Of a stretch of 7,097 nt of DNA, positions 1 through 6,044 are shown one piece after another. A program made the position numbers and the translations under genes. Source of the DNA: Candidatus Eiseniibacteriota bacterium (GTDB lineage Bacteria; Arandabacterota; Arandabacteria; Arandabacterales; Arandabacteraceae). The stretch is taken from contig JAUVJV010000111.1 in the NCBI GenBank assembly GCA_030592245.1, positions 1-7,097 of the forward strand, given 5' to 3'. The notes under the pieces are model-generated. The model was not told where the DNA came from. It saw only the letters and a list, made by a program, of their open reading frames with translations, and did no database searches. The first letter of the stretch is position 1; each line of letters opens with the position of its first letter.

Positions 1-349
1 CCTTGTCCCCCATTTTCTTGATCACCGCGGGGCTTGGGCCGATGAACTTAATTCCACAAGACTCGCAGGCCTCGGCGAAATCCCCGTTCTCGGCCAGGAA
101 ACCGTATCCGGGATGGATGGCCTCCGCACCCGTCACCTCGGCGGCGCTGATGATCCGGGGGACATTAAGATAGCTCTCGTTGGGCCTGGGCGGACCGATG
201 CAGACTATCTCGTCTGCGAATCTCACATGCAGGCTGTCCCGGTCGGCTTCCGAGTAAACGGCTACCGTGGAGATACCCATCTCCCGGCAGGCTCGTATCA
301 CCCGGAGAGCAATCTCTCCCCGGTTAGCTATGAGGACTTTTTTGAACAT
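1..349 (-). CDS. accC: Biotin carboxylase subunit of acetyl-CoA carboxylase, N-terminal part (cut by window edge)
   Basis: This subunit carboxylates the biotin carried by AccB, using ATP and bicarbonate, in the first half-reaction of acetyl-CoA carboxylase, the entry step of fatty acid synthesis in the cytoplasm. The 116 visible residues are the N-terminal biotin-carboxylase domain. They open with MFKKVLIANRGEIALRVIRA and contain HPGYGFLAEN at residues 79-88 and FIGPSP at 102-107. The window ends at KMGDK, whose last lysine corresponds to Lys116, an ATP-binding residue in the E. coli enzyme. The family is about 450 residues long, so roughly three quarters lies outside the window. The ATG start lies 21 bases after the stop of the pilT-like gene. 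Its Shine-Dalgarno is weak: AAGG directly abuts the ATG, and GGAA lies about 12 bases upstream. Translation may therefore depend on read-through from upstream genes (inference). A propionyl-CoA or pyruvate carboxylase subunit is less likely, given the nearby stand-alone accB. Confidence 0.96.
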   Translation of the reverse strand, partial: MFKKVLIANRGEIALRVIRACREMGISTVAVYSEADRDSLHVRFADEIVCIGPPRPNESYLNVPRIISAAEVTGAEAIHPGYGFLAENGDFAEACESCGIKFIGPSPAVIKKMGDK

Positions 350-370
350 CCTTATTCTTATTCCAGTTCC

Positions 371-1477
371 TTACTCGGCTCCCATTGGTGTCCAGGCAAT
401 GTCTGACCCGGACTGGATTCCTTTCGCCTTGATCTGCAGCGCCGTCGGACTCGAGGCATGATGGATCGCCTCCTCAAGCGTTATAGCGCCCTCATTATAC
501 CATGCCAGCAATGACTGATCAAATGTTTGCATACCGTATTCGGTGACGCTCTCCTCGATGATACCTTTCAAGAGAAGCGTCTTGGTCGAATCTATGAGGT
601 ACTCCTTGACGGTCTCGGTCGCGATCATTATCTCGGTCGCGGGCACTCTCCCCTCACCGTCAGACCTCGGCACCAGCCGCAAGGATACGATTGCCTGCAG
701 TGAGGAGGCAAGCAGAAACCTTATCTCCTCATGCTGGTGCGGCGGGAAGAAGGAGATCACCCTGTTGATGGCCTGCGGCGCGTCCGTCGTATGGAGCGTG
801 CTCAAAACCAGGTGTCCCGTATTGGCGGCCGTCAAGGCTATCGACATGGTGAGCTGATCACGGATCTCACCTATGAGGATCACGTCCGGGTCCTGTCTCA
901 AGACATGCCTCAGGGCCTCAGAGAAGCTCTTGGTATCGTTCCCGATTTCTCTCTGATTGATCAGGCTCTTGTTGTCCCTGTGTAAGAACTCTATTGGGTC
1001 CTCAATAGTGATTATGTTCCGGTGTTGCGTGTCATTTATCGCCCTGACCATCGCGGCAAGGCTGGTGGACTTACCCGATCCCACCGTACCGGTCACCAGG
1101 ATCAGGCCTCTGGGCTTGAGCGCAAGTTCGCCTATGACGGGCGGCAGATTGAGATCTTCGATCCTGGGCGGGTCGAAGGGAATCAGCCTGAAGACCATGG
1201 CCGTCGAACCCCTTTGCCTGAAGAAATTGGCACGGAACCTCGCCAGCCCCGGGACACCGAAAGCGAAGTCCACTTCAGAGGTGGCCTCGAATTCCTTCTT
1301 CTGCCTGGGAGTCAGGATCTGTTCGCAAGCGGCCTCGACCTCGTCAAGGCTCGGGGGCGGGGCGTCGAGCGCTTCAAGCTCGCCGTCAACTCTGATTGTG
1401 GGACAAGTACCGACCTTGATGTGAAGATCGGACGCATTACGCTTGACGATCTCCTCAAGGAACGCCTTAATGAGCAC
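371..1477 (-). CDS. pilT: PilT/PilU-family type IV pilus retraction ATPase
   Basis: This is a hexameric secretion-type ATPase expected at the cytoplasmic base of a type IVa pilus, where PilT-family motors drive pilin disassembly and retraction. All core elements are present in its 368 residues: the N-terminal domain with ASDLHIKVG (15-23), a Walker A box GTVGSGKST (130-138), an Asp box IITIEDPIEFLH (155-166), a Walker B box DPDVILIGEIRD (196-207) and a His box GHLVLSTLHTTDA (221-233). The C-terminus has GMQTFDQSL (315-323), shared by PilT and PilU. The PilT motif AIRNLIRE is not recognisable; the corresponding region reads LLLKGIIEES. This places it with PilU-like or other paralogous retraction ATPases rather than canonical PilT. 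The start is GTG, with a strong AGGAGG five bases upstream that overlaps the accB stop codon. No other pilus gene is visible; it lies between accB and accC. Confidence is high for the family and lower for the exact paralogue. Confidence 0.93.
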   Translation of the reverse strand: MLIKAFLEEIVKRNASDLHIKVGTCPTIRVDGELEALDAPPPSLDEVEAACEQILTPRQKKEFEATSEVDFAFGVPGLARFRANFFRQRGSTAMVFRLIPFDPPRIEDLNLPPVIGELALKPRGLILVTGTVGSGKSTSLAAMVRAINDTQHRNIITIEDPIEFLHRDNKSLINQREIGNDTKSFSEALRHVLRQDPDVILIGEIRDQLTMSIALTAANTGHLVLSTLHTTDAPQAINRVISFFPPHQHEEIRFLLASSLQAIVSLRLVPRSDGEGRVPATEIMIATETVKEYLIDSTKTLLLKGIIEESVTEYGMQTFDQSLLAWYNEGAITLEEAIHHASSPTALQIKAKGIQSGSDIAWTPMGAE

Positions 1478-1482
1478 GGTAG

Positions 1483-1488
1483 CCTCCT
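1483..1488 (-). promoter_or_regulatory. Ribosome binding site of the pilT-like gene, overlapping the accB stop
   Basis: AGGAGG lies five bases upstream of the GTG start at 1477 and overlaps the TAG stop of accB at 1489-1487 (read as TAGGAGGCTACCGTG). This consensus site supports the GTG start. It also suggests that ribosomes finishing accB help start the pilus ATPase gene (inference), so the gene looks built into the operon rather than dropped in at random. Confidence 0.8.
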
Positions 1489-1939
1489 AGGATGGAGAAA
1501 CCAGGAACAGGGTCTGTCCGAACTCCACAGGCTGCTCGTTCTCAACCAGGATCTTCGCGATCTTGCCTGAGACTTCGGACTCGATCTCGTTCATGAGCTT
1601 CATAGCCTCAATGATACACACGACCTGTCCGGGCTCTACCGCGTCTCCCATCGATGCGTATGGCTTGGCTCCGGGGCCGGGCGCTCTGTAGAAGGTCCCG
1701 ACCATCGGCGACTTGATCTCCAGGAGATTCTCGTCAACCGGGGCCGGTTCGGAAACCGCCTTCCCAGCTGCCACCCTGTCCCCAAGGACGGCCTCAACCA
1801 CACGCTGAGGTTCGGCACCACCGGTCCTTGCTCTGGACTTGGTTATTCTAACCTTAGTCCACCATTTCGATATTTCTAGCTCCTCTATTTCACTAGTTTC
1901 GACAATCTCAATCAGTTTCTTAAGGAAAGATATCTTCAT
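1487..1939 (-). CDS. accB: Biotin carboxyl carrier protein of acetyl-CoA carboxylase
   Basis: AccB carries the covalently attached biotin that AccC carboxylates and the carboxyltransferase (AccA/AccD) then uses to make malonyl-CoA. The protein has 150 residues, close to the usual 150-160. The N-terminal helical part (1-35) contains the typical LEI...KVRI pattern. A linker of about 40 residues follows, and the biotinyl/lipoyl domain covers about 74-150. The biotin site is EAMKLMNE (111-118), so Lys114 should be biotinylated by BirA; the flanking SPMVGTFYRAP (77-87) is also typical. An unusual pair of tryptophans (26-27) sits in the N-terminal region. The ATG follows the efp stop by two bases, and its Shine-Dalgarno GAGGG lies seven bases upstream inside the end of efp, so the genes are probably translationally coupled. 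AccC, its enzymatic partner, is not next in line but follows after the intervening pilT-like gene. Confidence 0.96.
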   Translation of the reverse strand: MKISFLKKLIEIVETSEIEELEISKWWTKVRITKSRARTGGAEPQRVVEAVLGDRVAAGKAVSEPAPVDENLLEIKSPMVGTFYRAPGPGAKPYASMGDAVEPGQVVCIIEAMKLMNEIESEVSGKIAKILVENEQPVEFGQTLFLVSPS

Positions 1940-1941
1940 GG

Positions 1942-2499
1942 CTACACCCTCGAGACATAATCGCCCGTACGGGTATCCACACGTACTGTGGCACCCTGCT
2001 CAACGAAAAGAGGCACCTGGATAACCTTGCCTGTCTCCAGCTTGGCAGGTTTGGTACCTCCGGAAACAGTGTCCCCCTTGACCCCAGGATCGGTCTCGAC
2101 CACCTCCAGATTCACAAAGGTCGGCAGCTCGATCGCAAGCGGCTGCCCCTCACGCATCTGAACCGTCACAACCGTGTTTTCCTTCATCAGCGGCGAGATG
2201 TCCTCCACCATCGAGGAGGAGATCTCGATCTGCTCATAGGTCTCAGTATTCATGAAGTGGTAGGTGTCCCCCGAGCTGTAAAGGTACTGCATTTTGACCT
2301 GGTCGATGCGGACGACCTTTACCTTCTCGCCGGCGTTGAAGGTCTTATCGATCACCCTTCCCGCGCTGAGGTTCTTGATCCTGGTACGTACGAAGGCGCC
2401 ACCCTTTCCCGGCTTCACGTGCTGGAACTCGACCACGGAATACAGTATTCCATCCATTTCAATCACCATGCCGTTTCTCAGGTCATTGGTGGTTGCCAT
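1942..2499 (-). CDS. efp: Elongation factor P
   Basis: EF-P binds between the P and E sites of stalled ribosomes and helps form peptide bonds at consecutive prolines. The 185-residue length matches the family. Domain I carries the tip loop VKPGKGGAFVRTR (28-40), with Lys32 at the position of the modified Lys34 of E. coli EF-P. The C-terminal OB domain ends with the family signature of Gly-Asp-Tyr residues (TRTGDYVSRV, 176-185). A lysine at the tip fits the EpmA/EpmB-type or an unmodified EF-P, and not the arginine-rhamnosylated type. No modification enzyme is encoded in the window. The ATG has GGAGG six bases upstream, formed by the last two codons of the peptidase gene, whose TAA stop ends two bases before this ATG. 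The peptidase-efp-accB order is common in bacteria. Confidence 0.97.
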   Translation of the reverse strand: MATTNDLRNGMVIEMDGILYSVVEFQHVKPGKGGAFVRTRIKNLSAGRVIDKTFNAGEKVKVVRIDQVKMQYLYSSGDTYHFMNTETYEQIEISSSMVEDISPLMKENTVVTVQMREGQPLAIELPTFVNLEVVETDPGVKGDTVSGGTKPAKLETGKVIQVPLFVEQGATVRVDTRTGDYVSRV

Positions 2500-2501
2500 A
2501 T

Positions 2502-3584
2502 TTATCCTCCCACTTCCATCAGTTCTTTTGAGGCTGCGGTAAGAACATCACACCCGCCGTCCCTCACGACCACGTCGTCCTCGATACGCACGCCGCCCCA
2601 GCCGGGGATGTAGATTCCAGGCTCGACGGTAGTGACCATGCCCGGGGCAAGGATCTCCTCGCTCTTCTTGGAGAGCCTGGGGCCCTCGTGGACCTCCAGC
2701 CCCAGGCCATGTCCGAGACCGTGGCCGAAGTTCTCACCATAGCCCTTGGCCTCGATATGGTCGCGGGCAAGAGCGTCAATGTCGCAGCAGGCTCTACCGG
2801 CCTTGATTCCATCGATCGCCGCCATCTGGGCCTCGAGGACAATGCCGTAGACCTCTTTCACCTTGTCCGAGGCCTTCCCTGCAACGACCGTGCGGGTCAT
2901 GTCGGAGCAGTACCCGTCCCAGATCGCCCCGAAGTCCATGGTGATCAGGTCGCCGTCCCTCACCACTCTCATCGATGGTGAAGCGTGCGGCAGGGACGTG
3001 TGCTCGCCGGAGGCGACAATGGTCTTAAAGGCGGGCACCTCGCTGGACTTAAGCCTCAGCATATAGTCAATCCTGGCGGCAATGCTCACCTCGGTCATGC
3101 CGGCCCGGATCTCCTTCACTATATCTGAAAAGACATCATCCGCGATCCTGGCCGCCTTCCTGAGGGTCTCGATCTCGTTTTCATCCTTGGTCTTGCGGAG
3201 ATCCCCGACCAGTCCCGAGCTCAAGACTCCCGATTCGACAGGTACGGCCTCTTCCGCCGCAGCCCTCAGCTTGTCATAGGCGCTGTAGGAGAGCGTCCCG
3301 GCCTCGAGACCGGTCTTGCCCTTCACCTCACCTACCATCTCGCAGATCGCCTTCAAGGCTTCCCTGGTGTCGATCCTGACCTCAACACTCCGAAAAACCT
3401 CCCTCTCAGCCTGCTCCTTGTAGCGGAAATCGGTGACCAGAGTGGCCTTCCGACCGGCGATGAGCATCATGGCCGTCGAGCCTGAGAAACCCGACAGGTA
3501 CCTCACATTATAGATATTCGAGACCACGAGATTCTTCAGGCCCCGCTCTGCCATTTTACTGGAAACTGCTTCGATACGTTTCAC
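2502..3584 (-). CDS. M24B-family Xaa-Pro aminopeptidase/dipeptidase (PepP/PepQ/YqhT type)
   Basis: This cytoplasmic metallopeptidase removes N-terminal residues preceding proline, or splits Xaa-Pro dipeptides. At 360 residues it has the short form typical of the copy found beside efp. Residues 1-125 form the creatinase-like N-terminal domain (NVRYLSGFSGS at 26-36), and about 130-360 form the pita-bread catalytic domain. All five expected metal ligands are present: Asp217 and Asp228 (MDFGAIWDGYCSDMTRT), His292 (GHGLGHGLGLEVHE), Glu321 (TVEPGIYI) and Glu335 (RIEDD). His299 matches the second conserved histidine. I chose the GTG at 3584 because GGAGG lies seven bases upstream. An in-frame ATG at 3632 would add 16 unconserved residues, and it lies within the spacer of the likely promoter. 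The gene leads the efp-accB-pilT-accC operon. Whether it acts as an aminopeptidase or a dipeptidase cannot be settled by eye. Confidence 0.94.
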   Translation of the reverse strand: MKRIEAVSSKMAERGLKNLVVSNIYNVRYLSGFSGSTAMMLIAGRKATLVTDFRYKEQAEREVFRSVEVRIDTREALKAICEMVGEVKGKTGLEAGTLSYSAYDKLRAAAEEAVPVESGVLSSGLVGDLRKTKDENEIETLRKAARIADDVFSDIVKEIRAGMTEVSIAARIDYMLRLKSSEVPAFKTIVASGEHTSLPHASPSMRVVRDGDLITMDFGAIWDGYCSDMTRTVVAGKASDKVKEVYGIVLEAQMAAIDGIKAGRACCDIDALARDHIEAKGYGENFGHGLGHGLGLEVHEGPRLSKKSEEILAPGMVTTVEPGIYIPGWGGVRIEDDVVVRDGGCDVLTAASKELMEVGG

Positions 3585-3591
3585 GAATGAA

Positions 3592-3601
3592 CCTCCGGAG
3601 G
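3592..3601 (-). promoter_or_regulatory. Ribosome binding site of the M24 peptidase, inside a perfect 10-base palindrome
   Basis: The strong Shine-Dalgarno GGAGG occupies 3596-3592 and lies seven bases before the GTG at 3584, which fixes that start. It is half of the perfect palindrome CCTCCGGAGG. As RNA it could fold only weakly, with three pairs around a CCGG loop plus a possible G-U pair. A regulatory role is therefore speculative. Confidence 0.6.
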
Positions 3602-3616
3602 CACTTATGATGTGTG

Positions 3617-3645
3617 AAGCTAACAGAGCCAAATTGGGGTGTCAA
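3617..3645 (-). promoter_or_regulatory. Likely sigma-70 promoter of the peptidase-efp-accB-pilT-accC operon
   Basis: A perfect -35 box TTGACA (3645-3640) is followed, after a 17-base spacer, by TAGCTT (3622-3617). TAGCTT keeps the T1, A2 and T6 positions of the -10 consensus. Transcription would start near 3610, leaving a leader of roughly 26 bases before the GTG at 3584 that includes the Shine-Dalgarno. The site fills the only gap of note between the lipoprotein gene and the operon. No terminator with a T-run is visible in the same gap, so read-through from the lipoprotein gene is also possible. Confidence 0.6.
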
Positions 3646-3658
3646 CAGTAAACAGAGG

Positions 3659-4678
3659 TCAGTCCTGCTCCTGCTCGCAGCACTCGAAAGTGGTGAGGAC
3701 GGCCTTGAGTTCCCTCACCAATGGGAGCTTCTCAAGGCCCGGCGCAAAGACCGAGGCATCGACCACATAGTTACGCCGGCACTTCTCACATGTGAAGCAG
3801 TAAGTCACGTAGAACCCGCCGATGGTATACTTCTTATTCTCCCAGGTGCCGCTTAAGACAGTGCCCTCATGGCCCAGGAAGGTTCCCTCCTGAACATCGA
3901 CCGTTTCCTCGACGATCTCATCCTGGTCCCAGAACTCCCAGGCCAGCATCTTCTTTCGCTCCAGGCACCTCGCCGCCCGATCGTTCCAGACGCCGCCTTC
4001 CCAGTAGACCGTGATCATCCTGGCGGGCCTCTTCTTGAGTATCTTTATGACGCGCTCCGAGGCGTGAGACTCATCGACCTCATAGCCTATGGGAAGCCGC
4101 AGGCTCCAGCCGTAATCTGCGGCCAGACGCTCACTGAGGGCCTGCTGCTCACCCGCGTGGAAAAGCGAGCGGTTCAGCCTGGCCTGGACCTCGGCCGAGA
4201 CAAACGAGAAAAAGCGATCGGCATCCGTGGCAAGCACCCGGCCGAGGCCATCCTCTGTCGGGGCCGCGATGAGCATCACCACCTGCCCCCTCGCCCATCG
4301 CTCATGAACAGCCTTGTGGTTCAGGCTACCCCTCCTGAAGGCGTCCTTGTCAGCCCCTGCCAGGCTGAGGATCTTATCCGAGACCGGGCTTGAAGGATCC
4401 AGAAAGTCCAGGAGGATGATGTTCTTTCTGTTCTGCTCGGCCTTGACTTCCCCCGAGGTAATCACCCTCACCGTGAACGCCTTTTCATACTGCACGGTGA
4501 GCATCTCGCGCTCGAGTATGGTCCTCAAGGTGGCGGCCTCATCGGCGCACCTGGGACTAGTGACGATAACGATCTCGCTATTGGAGCCGAAGGCCGCGAT
4601 CATCCGGCGCTGGCAAGCCGACACGAGACAAAGAAGAACCAGGAGAATAATAGTAAGGGCAATCAGATGACGTTTCAC
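3659..4678 (-). CDS. DUF4837-family lipoprotein with a cysteine cluster
   Basis: This 339-residue lipoprotein has no known function. The N-terminus is a type II signal: KRH, a hydrophobic stretch, and the lipobox VSAC with the lipidated Cys22. Gln follows at +2, which predicts outer-membrane sorting by the enterobacterial rule. I assign DUF4837 from the family pattern: RKNIILLDFL (84-93), VHERWARGQVVMLIAAP (124-140), a central YGWSLRLPIGYEV segment (189-201), and LSGTWENKKYTIGGFYVTY (275-293) followed by VDASVFAPGLEKLPLVREL (306-324). This family is known mainly from Bacteroidota and related groups. Unusual here are a CxxCxxC motif at Cys294, Cys297 and Cys300 and a Cys-Cys pair at 333-334. 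The start is GTG, with AAGGTG seven bases upstream. The gene appears to be transcribed alone from its own promoter, between an envelope-stress operon and the peptidase-acc operon. Confidence 0.82.
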   Translation of the reverse strand: MKRHLIALTIILLVLLCLVSACQRRMIAAFGSNSEIVIVTSPRCADEAATLRTILEREMLTVQYEKAFTVRVITSGEVKAEQNRKNIILLDFLDPSSPVSDKILSLAGADKDAFRRGSLNHKAVHERWARGQVVMLIAAPTEDGLGRVLATDADRFFSFVSAEVQARLNRSLFHAGEQQALSERLAADYGWSLRLPIGYEVDESHASERVIKILKKRPARMITVYWEGGVWNDRAARCLERKKMLAWEFWDQDEIVEETVDVQEGTFLGHEGTVLSGTWENKKYTIGGFYVTYCFTCEKCRRNYVVDASVFAPGLEKLPLVRELKAVLTTFECCEQEQD

Positions 4679-4707
4679 TTCTTCCCACCTTGCAGCATCA
4701 CATTTCT

Positions 4708-4735
4708 ACTATTCCCACATACCGGGGGATGTCAA
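4708..4735 (-). promoter_or_regulatory. Likely sigma-70 promoter of the DUF4837 lipoprotein gene
   Basis: A perfect -35 box TTGACA (4735-4730) is followed, after a 16-base spacer, by AATAGT (4713-4708), which matches four of six bases of the -10 consensus. The expected start of transcription near 4701 leaves a leader of about 22 bases before the GTG at 4678, including the AAGGTG ribosome site. The 146-base gap that holds it is the largest in the window. The rest of that gap shows only a weak hairpin just after the HtrA-like gene. Confidence 0.55.
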
Positions 4736-4824
4736 GAGGAATTTCGGAATGCCATGGGGTTAGGAAGAGACAAGGTGACCAGCCTGTGTGATGTTGACAA
4801 GTCTTGGAAGCGCAGGCGCGCTCT

Positions 4825-6030
4825 TCAGTCCTTCTTCTCGATCTCCTCGAGCTGGGCCTCGAGCACATCCACTTCTTCCCTGAGGTTATCGATCCGGGCC
4901 CGGACCTGCTCGGGCCTGAGCCTGTAATTCTGGAGGGTGGCCTGCCTCACATACTCGGGAACCATCCAGCCTACACGCACCCCGTCGGACAGCGCGCTGC
5001 CTTCTCTCGTGAAGGAGATGGCGACCACGTCCCCTGGTTTGGTGGCGCTGACGGCCTCGCCGAGATCCGATGTACTGCCAACGCCGCGCGAGTCGAAACC
5101 TGTGATCACATCGCCCGGCACAATCCCGATGGACTCAGCCGGGCTACCCGGCACCACATCCATAACCACCACGCCCGAGATATCAGGCTCATCCAGTTCG
5201 GCCTTCATGTCCCTGGTGATGTTTACAACCGTCACCCCGAGGAACCCCCGCCTGTTGCTTCCCTTCTCGAGGATCTCCGCGGCAATCCCCAGGGCTCTTG
5301 CGGCCGGCAGTGCGACACTCATGTTTGAGTGCTGCAGACCCCCGCCCAACAGCATCTTGCCACCCAACCTCACGGCCTGGGGCTGCGACTGGAATGTGAG
5401 CCTGCCGATAACCAGCCCTATGACCTCACCATCGGTGTTGACCACAGGGCCGCCGATATCGCCCGGATTGATGGCAACCGAAATCCCGAACATGGAGCCC
5501 GTGCCCTCTTCTTGCCCGCCCGAGGTGATATTGCTGACCATACCGAGAGAGACCGACGGGAGCGAGCCAAAGGCATTGCCCAGGACCAGTATCACCGAAC
5601 CCGGTAGCAGTCTGACCTCATCGGCGAAGCGCGCGGGCCTGAGTTGATCGGTATCTGCCCTGATGACCGCCAGGTCAGAAGCCGGGTCCACGCCGACGAC
5701 CGTGCCGGGATAGCGCGTGCCATCGCTCGTGCTGACCTCGACCGTTGTAGCGTAGCCGATCACACTTGCGGTGGTAAGGATCAGCCCGCCCTCCTCAAAC
5801 ACCACGCCGCATCCCACGGTCTTGGCTCCGGCCTGCATGCAGACATGGCTCTTGTCGCCGGACACCTTAAGGTGACCCGAGTGAGCGGTGACCGAGACGA
5901 TGGACTTACTCACTCCCTCGACAAGCCCGATCATGTCCTCTTCCAGGTCCTTGATGCTTCGAGCCGACCCATCGGCGACTGAAGCCACCAGGACCGCGAG
6001 GCCGATAGCTAATGCGCAGAGTCCTTTCAT
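4825..6030 (-). CDS. HtrA/DegP-like PDZ protein with degenerate catalytic triad (probable pseudoprotease)
   Basis: This 401-residue exported protein has the HtrA layout: a signal peptide (about 1-24), a trypsin-like domain (about 30-255), one PDZ domain (about 262-342, starting GFLGV) and a C-terminal coiled coil (about 368-401). Aligning by motif, the catalytic His of the ILTNNHVV type motif falls on Ser89 (ILTTASVI), Asp119 is kept (SDLAVIRAD), and the catalytic Ser of NPGNSGGP falls on Ile192 (INPGDIGGP). Two of three triad residues are therefore lost while the surrounding fold motifs remain, so proteolysis is unlikely. Chaperone, scaffold or sensor roles are inferred. Two cysteines (64 and 74) could form a disulfide. 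I chose the ATG at 6030 because GAGGTG lies four bases upstream; the GTG at 6042 has a poorer site. It follows the anti-sigma gene by 14 bases, pointing to envelope-stress control. Confidence 0.9.
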   Translation of the reverse strand: MKGLCALAIGLAVLVASVADGSARSIKDLEEDMIGLVEGVSKSIVSVTAHSGHLKVSGDKSHVCMQAGAKTVGCGVVFEEGGLILTTASVIGYATTVEVSTSDGTRYPGTVVGVDPASDLAVIRADTDQLRPARFADEVRLLPGSVILVLGNAFGSLPSVSLGMVSNITSGGQEEGTGSMFGISVAINPGDIGGPVVNTDGEVIGLVIGRLTFQSQPQAVRLGGKMLLGGGLQHSNMSVALPAARALGIAAEILEKGSNRRGFLGVTVVNITRDMKAELDEPDISGVVVMDVVPGSPAESIGIVPGDVITGFDSRGVGSTSDLGEAVSATKPGDVVAISFTREGSALSDGVRVGWMVPEYVRQATLQNYRLRPEQVRARIDNLREEVDVLEAQLEEIEKKD

Positions 6031-6034
6031 GCCG

Positions 6035-6040
6035 CACCTC
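6035..6040 (-). promoter_or_regulatory. Ribosome binding site of the HtrA-like gene
   Basis: GAGGTG lies four bases upstream of the ATG at 6030 and within the 14-base gap after the anti-sigma stop. It favours this ATG over the upstream in-frame GTG at 6042, whose own upstream sequence is less consensus-like. The difference is only four residues at the head of the signal peptide. Confidence 0.6.
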
Positions 6041-6044
6041 ACCC

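Noticed and set aside
371..1477. The pilT-like gene as a recent mobile or horizontally acquired insertion.
   Set aside because: There are no flanking repeats, transposase remnants or obvious change in base composition, and its ribosome site is integrated with the accB stop.
3585..3632. An ATG at 3632 as the start of the M24 peptidase.
   Set aside because: It overlaps the likely promoter, has no suitable ribosome site, and adds unconserved residues. The GTG at 3584 has a GGAGG at ideal spacing.
4802..4824. A possible terminator hairpin just after the HtrA-like stop (arms AGCGC and GCGCT around a four-base loop, extendable with a bulge).
   Set aside because: The stem is short, and no run of T follows it on the minus strand, so it does not meet the criteria for an intrinsic terminator.
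4679..4824. An ECF-type promoter (GGAAC-like -35) linking the lipoprotein gene to the upstream sigma factor.
   Set aside because: GGAAT-like words occur, but no convincing pair of ECF boxes at the right spacing could be found, while a TTGACA promoter is clearly present.
4937..5647. A 236-residue open frame on the plus strand, opposite the HtrA-like gene, and other long plus-strand frames (for example 1022-1570 and 3869-4393).
   Set aside because: They lie antisense to well-supported genes, have Ser/Pro/Arg-rich or His-rich compositions typical of shadow frames in GC-rich DNA, and match no family I recognise.
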